Source of the DNA: SKVR01 sp037441525 | Lineage (GTDB): Bacteria; Bacteroidota; Bacteroidia; Bacteroidales; UBA7960 | NCBI GenBank assembly: GCA_037441525.1 | Contig: JBBISA010000001.1 | Location: 248,001 to 312,000 of the forward strand | Length of the DNA: 64,000 bases | Reading direction: 5' to 3' | Program-made: the position numbers and the translations under genes | Shown: piece after piece, positions 1-8,513 of the stretch | Numbering within the stretch: position 1 is the first letter of the stretch | Layout: each line of letters begins with the position of its first letter | Notes under the pieces: model-generated | What the model was told of the DNA's origin: nothing | Seen by the model: only the letters and a program-made list of their open reading frames with translations | Databases searched by the model: none

Positions 1-1
1 T

Positions 2-820
2 GGATTGTATATGGCATTTGTTCCGAAAAACCAGGATAATCCATTGACCGGCCCGCTTGAGGTTATTCTTGTAAATCACACAGACTATAGTGCTCTTTTC
101 AGTTTGTTTCTCAACTATGCAGGCAACTATAACGGTTCTGAATATGGCATAATAGAACCATCCTCGCAACTAAACCTGGGTTCGATTGAATCAACAGAAA
201 TAGAAAAATGGGCTAATGCACTCTGGCAAAATGTTTTTTTTGTTGAAGGAAAGGGAAAGCCTGTAGCTCCTTTTAGCGGGCTTATCAATTTCAGGCCAGT
301 AAAACTTTACCGTGAAGAGAATTACCTGTTTGAAGGATTGCTGAGAAAAAAAGCATTTTTTGTCGAGATAGCCAGGCTATCCCATCTTCTATCAAAGCCA
401 TTTCTCGATGAAAAAGTTTCGCCTGAAAGCATCAGAGCCCTTGAAGAAAAGATATCGCAACCCAGAAAAGCATCAATGCCTGAAACAAGACAACCCAAAG
501 AATCGTTCCTTGACAAGCATAAAATTGATGATAAAATAGCCGAAGTTGACCTTCATATTGGCGAGCTGGTTGAAAATTTTACCAATCTCGATAATGCTGA
601 TATGCTTTTTATACAACTCGATTATTTTAAGAATTGCATGAAACAGGCCGATACAGAAAAAATACAGAAGATTATTTTTATTCACGGAGTAGGCAATGGT
701 AAGTTGAAAACCGAAATACATAATCTTCTTAAAGAGTATGATGGTATTGAGTTTTACGATGCTCCCTATGCCCGTTATGGCCTGGGAGCCACCGAAGTAA
801 ATTTTTACCGAAACAAATAA
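2..820 (+). CDS. DUF2027/Smr domain protein, 5' end outside window
   Basis: The frame is open to the left edge, so the N-terminus is missing; the first visible possible start (TTG at 5) is not taken as real. The last ~90 residues form an Smr domain with the VDLH motif near its start and the HGVGNGKL motif (HGxGxGxL type) near its end. The preceding region resembles the DUF2027 part found N-terminal to Smr in Bacteroidota. Smr domains are associated with nucleic-acid nicking or binding in MutS2 and related proteins, but the role of the DUF2027-Smr form is not known to me. No MutS ATPase domain is visible. The stop codon directly abuts the first helix of the RNase P RNA gene. Confidence 0.8.
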   Translation, partial: GLYMAFVPKNQDNPLTGPLEVILVNHTDYSALFSLFLNYAGNYNGSEYGIIEPSSQLNLGSIESTEIEKWANALWQNVFFVEGKGKPVAPFSGLINFRPVKLYREENYLFEGLLRKKAFFVEIARLSHLLSKPFLDEKVSPESIRALEEKISQPRKASMPETRQPKESFLDKHKIDDKIAEVDLHIGELVENFTNLDNADMLFIQLDYFKNCMKQADTEKIQKIIFIHGVGNGKLKTEIHNLLKEYDGIEFYDAPYARYGLGATEVNFYRNK

Positions 821-1189
821 AAGGCAGGCTTTCCTGTCGCTGCGGCCCAATGGTGGCCGGAGAGGAAAGTCCGGGCAACACAGGGTAGCATACTTCCTAA
901 CGGGAAGCTGTTTTGCAGGTGCAAAGCAAGAGAAAGTGCCACAGAAAAGAACCGCCCTGCCTTGTGCAGGGTAAGGGTGAAAACGTGAGGTAAGAGCTCA
1001 CGCGCTGCATGGGCGACCATGCAATGGGGTAAACCTTATGCGTTGAAAGGCCAAATATACCGGGGGTAGAGGGTAACCCGCCCAATCCCGGAGGGTAGGC
1101 CGTTTGAGGGCTGGTGCGAGCCAGCTCCTGGATAAATGACAGGATTCTGCTCAGGCAGAAAACAGAACCCGGCTTATAAGTCTGCCTTT
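821..1189 (+). ncRNA. rnpB: RNase P RNA (bacterial class A)
   Basis: This is the catalytic RNA of RNase P, which matures tRNA 5' ends. The 5' part carries the universal GAGGAAAGTCCGGGC block (near 861-876) and the 3' part carries ACAGAACCCGGCTTA (1162-1176); together they form the P4 core. The ends pair to form P1: AAGGCAGGC (822-830) with GTCTGCCTT (1180-1188). A T-rich tract follows and probably terminates transcription. The gene begins right after the stop codon at 820, so it may be transcribed from a promoter inside the Smr gene or with it. Confidence 0.97.
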
Positions 1190-1227
1190 TTTATTTTTTC
1201 TGTTTTAGATTTCCCTTCAAACATTTA

Positions 1228-1410
1228 TTAAATCAACTTTTTTGATTTCTCTGCCAATAATTGACTATAAGAAGCGTTTTTCACCCAAACCAAAAGGCAG
1301 GCAAGTATCAATGCTATTGTTAATAAAATGGACTGTTTGTTGAAAATCAAGCCCGATTGAATCAACTTTTTATTGCTAATTTCGCTGCCAAATACTGAAT
1401 TATATGACAA
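1228..1410 (-). CDS. possible 60-residue single-span membrane protein (doubtful)
   Basis: An ATG-started frame on the minus strand encodes a 60-residue peptide with one convincing hydrophobic segment (about residues 27-45) flanked by lysines. It fills most of the gap between rnpB and the TPR gene and overlaps the TPR start by 7 bases in divergent orientation, which is unusual. An imperfect direct repeat lies at both ends of the frame (1231-1256 and 1360-1390). No homologue is recognised and no promoter is visible. It may simply be a chance frame. Confidence 0.2.
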   Translation of the reverse strand: MSYNSVFGSEISNKKLIQSGLIFNKQSILLTIALILACLLVWVKNASYSQLLAEKSKKLI

Positions 1411-4400
1411 GAAAAAATCTAGCTATTCTCAGTTTTATTGCATTGTTCTTTCCCATGATGGTTATTGCCCAACGTACATCGGTGTACGATAACCCCCATG
1501 CCGATTTCGACCTGGCTATGGAGTTATTTAATAAAGGGAAATTTGGTGCAGCCCGCAACCTATTCCAGGAAACGGTAAACCGTATCGATGATCGTGAATC
1601 CAAAGTGCGCATCAATGCCGAATATTATGTAGCTATATGTGCAGTAGAACTTTTTCATCCCGATGCCGAAAAACTACTTACTGATTTCATTTTTAATCAT
1701 CCAACCCATTCTCTTTTAGGGTTAGCCAGTTTTCAGATGGGGAATTTGCAATACCGCAAAAGAAATTATGCCGATGCCATTGCGTGGTACAACCGGGTTG
1801 ATGTATGGGACCTTAACCAGTCGCAGCGCATGGAATTAAAGTTTAAGACCGGCTACAGTTATTTCATGAACGATAACTACCAGCAGGCCAAACACTACTT
1901 TTTCGATATCAAGGACCAGCAATCCATGTATTTTTCTCCGGCATCGTACTACTATGCACATATAGCTTACACAGAGGAAAACTACGAAACTGCCCTCACC
2001 TATTTTCAACGGATCAAAAACGACGAAAACTTTGGCCCAATTATTCCCTATTACATTACACACATTTATTTTTTACAGGAAAAATATGACGAACTGCTCG
2101 CCTATGCCCCTCCCCTTATTCAGGAAGGCAGTGCACGCAGGGCAGCTGAAATTTCAAGAATGATTGGGGAAGCTTATTTTAACAAGGGCCAATTTGCGGC
2201 AGCAGTACCATACCTTGAAACCTATCATCGTCAATCGAGACAACGCATAACCCGCGAAGACCATTATCAGCTTGGGTTTGCCTATTATAAAACCAGTGAT
2301 TTTGCAAAGGCCGTAGCCAGTTTCGAAAGAGTTACCGCTAATAATATTGAGGACGCCCTTGCACAGAATGCATTATATCACCTGGCCGATTCCTATTTAA
2401 GGATCGACCAGAAACGCTCGGCCCGAAACGCCTTCCTGGCGGCCCATCGCATGGAATTTATTCCCGAAATTACTGAAAGTGCCCTTTTTAATTATGCCCA
2501 ACTTTCTTTTGAGTTATCCATGAACCCTTTTAATGAGGCAATCCTGGCATTCCAAAGGTTTGTTGAAAGGTATCCCAATTCACCACGTCGCAATGAAGCC
2601 TTAAGGAATCTTATCGATTTGTACGTAACATCGAAGAATTACAAAGATGCCCTGCGCAGCATGGAGGCCATTAATATTAATACTCCGGCCCTAAGAGCAG
2701 CTTATCAGCGAATTGCATACTTCAGAGGTATCGAATTATTTAACAATGGCGATTTTAACGGCGCAGCCGAGCATTTCCGTAAATCAATACAGTACCCCGA
2801 AAACCGCACCATAAGGGCTCAGGCAAATTTCTGGGAAGGAGAAGCATATTTCAGACTCGAACAATACGAAAAAGCCATCCAGACTCACGAACGTTTCCTG
2901 TTACTGCAGGGAGCATTTACTTTACCCGAGTATAATCTGGCCAATTACACCATTGGGTATTCACACTTTAAATTGAAAAACTACCCCACAGCAATCAATT
3001 CTCTTCGTAAGTTTATCCAGGACCGCAATCTCGACAGAACATTGCGAAACGATGCCCTCCTCCGAATTGCCGACAGTTACTTTATTACCAAAGATTACAC
3101 AAATGCAATTGATTTCTACGATCGTGCAATCGCCCTTGAATTGCGCGATGTAGATTATGCAATGTTTCAAAAAGCAGTTTCACAGGGTGTTATGGGACGT
3201 TTCGACCAGAAACTTGTTACCCTGCGCGAGTTATTGCGCAGGTTTCCTAATACAAACTATGCCGACAATGCCCGCTTCGAACTTGGCAACACATACGTAA
3301 TACAGAATGATAATAACATGGCTTTGCAATTTTACAACGAAGTCATTACCAGACACCCCAATTCAAGCTATGTGAAAAGCGCCATGTTAAAAACGGGTCT
3401 TATATTCTACAATACAAATCAGGACGAGCGCGCACTGGCAATTTTCAGGCAGGTGGTGGAAAAATATCCCGGAACTCCAGAATCGCGCGATGCACTCCAA
3501 ACCATGCGCAACATCTATGTTGCATTGAACAGGGTAGATGAATTCGTGACTTTTTCACAAAATGTTGGGGTAGGAAATATTACGGCCGCACAACAGGATT
3601 CTCTCACCTACATTGCTGCCGAAAACCGTTATATGCAAGGTGATTGCACCAATGCTGTAAAAAGTTTTGAAAGCTATCTCGAAAGATTTCCCAGAGGTGT
3701 TTTCGCCATTAATGCTCATTTTTATAAAGCAGAATGTGATTTCAGGTTTAACGAATTCAACAAGGCACTTGCATCATATCAATTCGTATTAGACCGGCCA
3801 AAATCCAAATTTTCGGAGAATGCTGCCTTGCGTGCCGCTCAAATCAATTTCAGACTAAACCAGTTCCAGGCAGCCCTTAATAATTTTGAAACCCTGGAAC
3901 AAATTGCCGAGTTCCCAAGTAATATTATCGAAGCACAGGCCGGCCAGCTCAGATCGCTTGATAAGCTTGAGAGATTTGACCAAACTATCGCTTTAGGCCA
4001 TAAACTTTTGCAAAACGATAAAATAAGTCGCGAGTTAAGGCAGGAAGTTCATCTGCTTACCGCCAGGGCACACATGGGTAGAAATAATCTCGATCAAGCA
4101 AGAGTTTCATTCACAGAGGTAAACCGAATTGGTGAAAATGTTATGGCGGCTGAGGCTAAATACTACCTGGCCCTCATTGATTTCAGAAGAGGCAATTACC
4201 AGCAAACCGAAAAGTTTATTTTTGATAATGTAAACAAACTTGCATCTTACGACTACTGGCTGGCCAGAACCTTTTTACTTCTTGCCGATAATTATCTGAT
4301 TCAGGAGAACATTTTTCAGGCCCGACACACCCTTCAGAGTATAATTGACAATTACGATGGTGAAGATCTTCGTAATGAAGCAATACGCAAACTTGCTGAA

Positions 4401-4481
4401 ATTGATCGTAATGAAGAACTAAAACGTATCGGACGCCAGGCCGACCCACCTGAAATTAACTTCGGTAATCGGCGCAATTAA
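1404..4481 (+). CDS. exported TPR-repeat protein, 1025 aa
   Basis: A signal peptide (about residues 1-22, ending ...MVIAQ) is followed by a protein made almost entirely of tetratricopeptide repeats. The repeats have regular A/Y/F spacing in segments such as YYIPEL-type helices, and several are of the BamD/YbgF kind. This predicts a periplasmic scaffold that binds other envelope proteins. The next gene, 18-45 bases downstream depending on its start, encodes an outer-membrane beta-barrel, so the two probably work together at the outer membrane. No catalytic domain is visible and the substrate is unknown. No clear -7 promoter box was found upstream. Confidence 0.85.
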   Translation: MTRKNLAILSFIALFFPMMVIAQRTSVYDNPHADFDLAMELFNKGKFGAARNLFQETVNRIDDRESKVRINAEYYVAICAVELFHPDAEKLLTDFIFNHPTHSLLGLASFQMGNLQYRKRNYADAIAWYNRVDVWDLNQSQRMELKFKTGYSYFMNDNYQQAKHYFFDIKDQQSMYFSPASYYYAHIAYTEENYETALTYFQRIKNDENFGPIIPYYITHIYFLQEKYDELLAYAPPLIQEGSARRAAEISRMIGEAYFNKGQFAAAVPYLETYHRQSRQRITREDHYQLGFAYYKTSDFAKAVASFERVTANNIEDALAQNALYHLADSYLRIDQKRSARNAFLAAHRMEFIPEITESALFNYAQLSFELSMNPFNEAILAFQRFVERYPNSPRRNEALRNLIDLYVTSKNYKDALRSMEAININTPALRAAYQRIAYFRGIELFNNGDFNGAAEHFRKSIQYPENRTIRAQANFWEGEAYFRLEQYEKAIQTHERFLLLQGAFTLPEYNLANYTIGYSHFKLKNYPTAINSLRKFIQDRNLDRTLRNDALLRIADSYFITKDYTNAIDFYDRAIALELRDVDYAMFQKAVSQGVMGRFDQKLVTLRELLRRFPNTNYADNARFELGNTYVIQNDNNMALQFYNEVITRHPNSSYVKSAMLKTGLIFYNTNQDERALAIFRQVVEKYPGTPESRDALQTMRNIYVALNRVDEFVTFSQNVGVGNITAAQQDSLTYIAAENRYMQGDCTNAVKSFESYLERFPRGVFAINAHFYKAECDFRFNEFNKALASYQFVLDRPKSKFSENAALRAAQINFRLNQFQAALNNFETLEQIAEFPSNIIEAQAGQLRSLDKLERFDQTIALGHKLLQNDKISRELRQEVHLLTARAHMGRNNLDQARVSFTEVNRIGENVMAAEAKYYLALIDFRRGNYQQTEKFIFDNVNKLASYDYWLARTFLLLADNYLIQENIFQARHTLQSIIDNYDGEDLRNEAIRKLAEIDRNEELKRIGRQADPPEINFGNRRN

Positions 4482-4526
4482 TGACTTTAAACCCAACAGA
4501 TGATTTCTAATCAAAAACTTAATATC

Positions 4527-6245
4527 ATGTACAGGTTTCTTTCAACCCGATATATTTTACAGGCAATTTTATTTTTCAGTTTTATTTTGGGAATAAACAT
4601 TGCCTTTGCCCAGCAGCTTCAAATGGAAGAAGTTAAGGTTGTGGCTCCATTTGAACCCACTATTTCTGATGCCTTTAAAATTAATTTCAACCCCGCCATC
4701 GAAGATACTATCAAGGTTAATATAGCTTTCAATTATTCCATCAATCCCCAGGTAATTCCTGTTAAATTCAACATGGAACCCCTCACGGCCGCCCGAATGC
4801 GTGGCGAACCACTGCAGAAATTATACAAAGGACTCGTAAAGGGAGGGATCGGAAACTATAAATCGCCCTATGGAGAATTGTTTTACAACACCTTGCGCTC
4901 CAATGAGTATCATTATGGTATTCACGCCAAACACCTTTCATCAGGCGGTGGAATAAACGATTATGCTTATAGCGGAAACAGCGATAATCAGGCTAAACTT
5001 TACGGGATGAGATTTTTCAGAAACCATACCCTGTATGCCGACGTTGATTATAACCGCAATACTCTGCATTATTATGGTTTTAAACCCGATGAAATAACCG
5101 ATCGCGAGTTAATTGACACCCTCGGCAGAAAGGACTACCGTCAAAGATTTAATTATGTTTCGCCCGGCATTGGGTTTAGAAGCAATTATCTCGATTCATT
5201 GAAACTTCAGCATAGTTTAAACCTTCGATATTATTTTTATAACGACAGGTATGATGCCAGCGAGCAAAATGTAAACTTAACCAGTCAGTTAAGAAAAACT
5301 TTCAAGGAAGATATAATTGGACTTGACAACCGACAGACCTTTCAGCTCGACCTTGAAGCCGATTATTTCCTTAACAAACATAACCTTGACTCGTTGCGAC
5401 ATACCGGGTTGTTTAAAGTTGCACCAATACTTTCATCGCGCTACGATGTTTTCGATTTTTATGTGGGTATTAACACCAAAATCCAGGTAGATACAGTGAA
5501 CCAGATAGAGTTTTATCCTTTGGCCGGGGCTCAGGTAGACCTGATAAAAGATGTGTTGTTTGCCTATGTAACCTTATCGGGCGATTTAACCAAACACACT
5601 ATGCGGAATCTCACGCAAACCAATCCTTTCATAATTACCTCTGCCCCTTATGGTTTTATGAACCGAAAGGCTGAAATAAGGGGGGGCTTTAAAGGTTCGA
5701 TTAGCTCGTTTGCTTCCTACAATGTAACTCTCAGCAACAGCGAAATCGATAATTATCCCTTCTTTGTAACCGATTTTTCATCACCATTGGCTAACCAGTT
5801 CAATGTGATTTACGATAAGGTAAAAGTCTTTAATTTCCGGACTGAAATTTTCTCAAACATTGGAGAACGGGTAAAAGTCAGATTCCTTTCAGACTATTAC
5901 CAGTTTACCCCCGAAAATGAACTCGAAGCCTGGCATGAACCCACACTTCGATTTACCCTTAATGTTAAATATAATATTCAGGATAAGATTATCTTCAATG
6001 TGGATGGATTTGCCCGGAACTCCACTTTTGCACGTATACCCGATACCGAATCCACTCTGGGTTTCAGAAGTGAGAAGATACATGGTTTCCATGTTGATGC
6101 CAATCTTGGCATTGAATACCGCTATACCAAAGTTTTATCGGTATTTCTTCACCTGAACAATATGCAGAACCAATCGCTCGTTCGCTGGTACAATTACCCG
6201 TCGCACCGATTTAATGTAATGGGCGGTGTTACCTATGCATTTTAG
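4527..6245 (+). CDS. outer-membrane beta-barrel protein, TonB-receptor-like without plug
   Basis: From ATG 4527 the protein begins with a good signal peptide ending at FAQ, about 29 residues in; an in-frame ATG at 4500 would put nine extra polar residues in front, so 4527 is preferred. The mature N-terminus has the short segment EVKVVAPFEPTISDAFKIN, followed by alternating aromatic beta-strands and a final strand ending in F, as expected for an outer-membrane barrel. It resembles the barrel of TonB-dependent receptors but has no plug domain. It is translated with the upstream TPR gene and is probably the membrane partner of that protein. Ligand unknown. Confidence 0.75.
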   Translation: MYRFLSTRYILQAILFFSFILGINIAFAQQLQMEEVKVVAPFEPTISDAFKINFNPAIEDTIKVNIAFNYSINPQVIPVKFNMEPLTAARMRGEPLQKLYKGLVKGGIGNYKSPYGELFYNTLRSNEYHYGIHAKHLSSGGGINDYAYSGNSDNQAKLYGMRFFRNHTLYADVDYNRNTLHYYGFKPDEITDRELIDTLGRKDYRQRFNYVSPGIGFRSNYLDSLKLQHSLNLRYYFYNDRYDASEQNVNLTSQLRKTFKEDIIGLDNRQTFQLDLEADYFLNKHNLDSLRHTGLFKVAPILSSRYDVFDFYVGINTKIQVDTVNQIEFYPLAGAQVDLIKDVLFAYVTLSGDLTKHTMRNLTQTNPFIITSAPYGFMNRKAEIRGGFKGSISSFASYNVTLSNSEIDNYPFFVTDFSSPLANQFNVIYDKVKVFNFRTEIFSNIGERVKVRFLSDYYQFTPENELEAWHEPTLRFTLNVKYNIQDKIIFNVDGFARNSTFARIPDTESTLGFRSEKIHGFHVDANLGIEYRYTKVLSVFLHLNNMQNQSLVRWYNYPSHRFNVMGGVTYAF

Positions 6246-6266
6246 CCCGATAAATCAGAACTTTTC

Positions 6267-6299
6267 AGCCCCGTATATGCCATATTCCGGGGCTTTTTT
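6267..6299 (+). terminator. intrinsic terminator after the barrel gene
   Basis: AGCCCCG (6267-6273) pairs with CGGGGCT (6288-6294) and a run of T follows. It ends the TPR-barrel transcription unit before gyrB. Confidence 0.85.
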
Positions 6300-6450
6300 A
6301 TGCCCCTTTACAGATAGTAATATAATACTTTTCAACAGATTGTTGATAAGCCCATATCATATTGAATTTCAAATACATAAAAAGCTATAAATGATGGTGT
6401 AAAGTACCCGTTTTATACCTACAGGATACCCTGAAACCCGTAAAAAAACG

Positions 6451-6458
6451 TATCTTTG
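6451..6458 (+). promoter_or_regulatory. gyrB promoter, -7 box
   Basis: TATCTTTG matches the Bacteroidota -7 consensus TAnnTTTG and lies 25 bases before the gyrB ATG. No clear -33 TTG element is visible. Confidence 0.6.
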
Positions 6459-6483
6459 CTGGTTATTCAGAATTAACGAAAAT

Positions 6484-8451
6484 ATGAGCGAAGAAATAAA
6501 AGGAAACAACGGAAAAGAAACGAATTATGATGCCACCAGTATTCAGGTACTGGAAGGTTTGGAGGCCGTAAGAAAAAGGCCGGCCATGTATATCGGGGAT
6601 ATAGGAGTAAAGGGATTACACCACCTTGTTTATGAAGTAGTAGACAATTCCATCGACGAAGCGATGGCTGGCTATTGTACTACCATCAAGGTAACCATCA
6701 ATGAAGACAACTCCATTACCGTTCTCGATGACGGCCGGGGCATACCCGTTGACATACATGAAAAAGAAGGCCGCAGTGCCCTAGAAGTCGTTATGACTGT
6801 TTTGCACGCCGGTGGTAAGTTCAACAAGGACAGTTACAAGGTTTCAGGGGGTTTGCATGGTGTTGGTGTTAGCTGTGTTAATGCACTTTCTACTTTGCTC
6901 AGGGTAAATGTTTACCGAAACGGAAAAATATATCAGCAGGAATACAGCAAGGGAGCACCCCTTTATTCTGTCAGGGAAGTTGGTACAAGCAACCAAACAG
7001 GCACTGAAGTGACTTTTCTACCCGATGATACAATTTTCGCAGTGCACGAATACAGTTACGATATTTTGTCAACCCGACTGCGCGAATTGGCTTTCCTCAA
7101 TAAGGGAGTTACCCTTTCAATTACCGATTTGAGAAACTCTGACGATTCAGCAAATCCCGTATCAGAAACTTTTCATTCTGATGAAGGGTTGAAAGAGTTC
7201 GTTCAATATCTTGACGATACCCGCGAAAAACTAATTGACGAACCCATCTACATGGATGGCGAAAAGGCAGGTATTCCGGTTGAAGTGGCAATGCAGTACA
7301 ATTCATCCTTTGCCGAAAACCTTCAGTCGTACGTCAATAATATTAACACCATTGAGGGGGGCACCCACCTGGCAGGTTTCAGAAGGGCTCTTACCCGCAC
7401 GCTTAAAAGCTATGCCGAAAAATCGGGTATGCTTTCCAAACTTAAATTTGAAATCAGTGGCGATGATTTCCGCGAAGGTTTAACAGCAGTAATTTCGGTA
7501 AAAGTAGCCGAGCCTCAGTTCGAGGGGCAAACCAAAACCAAGTTGGGAAACTCAGAAGTTGCCGGAGCTGTTGACCAGGCCGTCAGCGAAATGCTAACCT
7601 ACTATCTCGACGAACACCCCAGGGAAGCCCGCACTATTGTAAACAAGGTAATACTGGCAGCAACAGCACGCCATGCAGCCCGTAAGGCACGCGAACTGGT
7701 GCAACGCAAAAGTGTACTTAGTTCAACAGGTTTGCCAGGCAAACTCTCCGACTGCAGCGAGAGAAACCCTGAAGTAGCTGAAATTTATCTGGTTGAGGGA
7801 GACTCGGCGGGTGGTACAGCCAAACAAGGGCGCGACCGCAGGTTCCAGGCTATCCTCCCCTTGAGAGGAAAAATTCTGAACGTAGAAAAGGCCATGCCGC
7901 ACAAAATATTCGAAAACGAAGAAATCAAAACCATTTTCACCGCCTTAGGAGTGCATATCGGAACAGCCGAAGACTCTAAGGCTTTGAACCTCGAAAGACT
8001 GCGCTACCATAAGGTGATTATTATGACCGATGCCGATGTGGACGGAAGCCACATCGCAACACTTATACTTACTTTCTTTTTCCGCTATATGCGCGAGCTC
8101 ATTGAAAACGGATACGTATACATTGCCACTCCCCCGCTTTACCTTGTTAAGAAGGGAAAGGAAGAGGTTTATGCCTGGAATGATGAGGAACGAAAAGCCA
8201 TTATGGCCGAAATGTCGAAGGGTGGGAAAGACAGCGGGATTCATTTTCAGCGCTACAAAGGTTTGGGTGAAATGAACGCCGAACAACTTTGGGAAACTAC
8301 CATGAATCCTGAAAACAGGCAATTGCGGCAGGTAGATATTGTAAATGCTGCCGAGGCCAACCGTACCTTTTCTATGCTTATGGGCGATGAGGTGCCACCT
8401 CGCCGCGAATTTATCGAGAAAAATGCCAAATATGCCAGGATTGATGCCTGA
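6484..8451 (+). CDS. gyrB: DNA gyrase subunit B
   Basis: This is the ATPase and TOPRIM subunit of gyrase, which introduces negative supercoils together with GyrA. The order is: GHKL ATPase (about residues 20-235, with VVDNSIDEA, DDGRGIP and GGLHGVG), transducer domain (about 240-410), TOPRIM (EGDSAGG starting at E438; acidic metal cluster D516, D518, D520 in DADVDGSHI), and the C-terminal GyrA-binding region with QRYKGLGEM. The 655-residue length is normal for the short Gram-positive/Bacteroidota-type GyrB, lacking the ~165-residue insert of enterobacteria. ParE is the main alternative; length and motifs favour GyrB. Confidence 0.95.
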   Translation: MSEEIKGNNGKETNYDATSIQVLEGLEAVRKRPAMYIGDIGVKGLHHLVYEVVDNSIDEAMAGYCTTIKVTINEDNSITVLDDGRGIPVDIHEKEGRSALEVVMTVLHAGGKFNKDSYKVSGGLHGVGVSCVNALSTLLRVNVYRNGKIYQQEYSKGAPLYSVREVGTSNQTGTEVTFLPDDTIFAVHEYSYDILSTRLRELAFLNKGVTLSITDLRNSDDSANPVSETFHSDEGLKEFVQYLDDTREKLIDEPIYMDGEKAGIPVEVAMQYNSSFAENLQSYVNNINTIEGGTHLAGFRRALTRTLKSYAEKSGMLSKLKFEISGDDFREGLTAVISVKVAEPQFEGQTKTKLGNSEVAGAVDQAVSEMLTYYLDEHPREARTIVNKVILAATARHAARKARELVQRKSVLSSTGLPGKLSDCSERNPEVAEIYLVEGDSAGGTAKQGRDRRFQAILPLRGKILNVEKAMPHKIFENEEIKTIFTALGVHIGTAEDSKALNLERLRYHKVIIMTDADVDGSHIATLILTFFFRYMRELIENGYVYIATPPLYLVKKGKEEVYAWNDEERKAIMAEMSKGGKDSGIHFQRYKGLGEMNAEQLWETTMNPENRQLRQVDIVNAAEANRTFSMLMGDEVPPRREFIEKNAKYARIDA

Positions 8452-8475
8452 TTGCTAATTTATACTTCAGACAAC

Positions 8476-8502
8476 AAAGCCCCTCACATCGGGGCTTTTT
8501 TT
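8476..8502. terminator. terminator between convergent gyrB and helicase genes
   Basis: AAAGCCCC (8476-8483) pairs with GGGGCTTT (8491-8498), followed by T on the + strand. On the - strand the arms end in T residues as well, so it can serve both convergent genes. Confidence 0.85.
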
Positions 8503-8513
8503 GTGGAGCCGGG

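Noticed and set aside
5..820. MutS2 protein
   Set aside because: Only the Smr part is shared; no MutS ATPase motifs are visible.
473..850. Minus-strand frame opposite the Smr gene
   Set aside because: It lies opposite a real coding frame and runs into the RNase P RNA; composition is that of a shadow frame.
7945..8322. 125-residue minus-strand frame inside gyrB
   Set aside because: It is fully contained in gyrB and shows no family motif.
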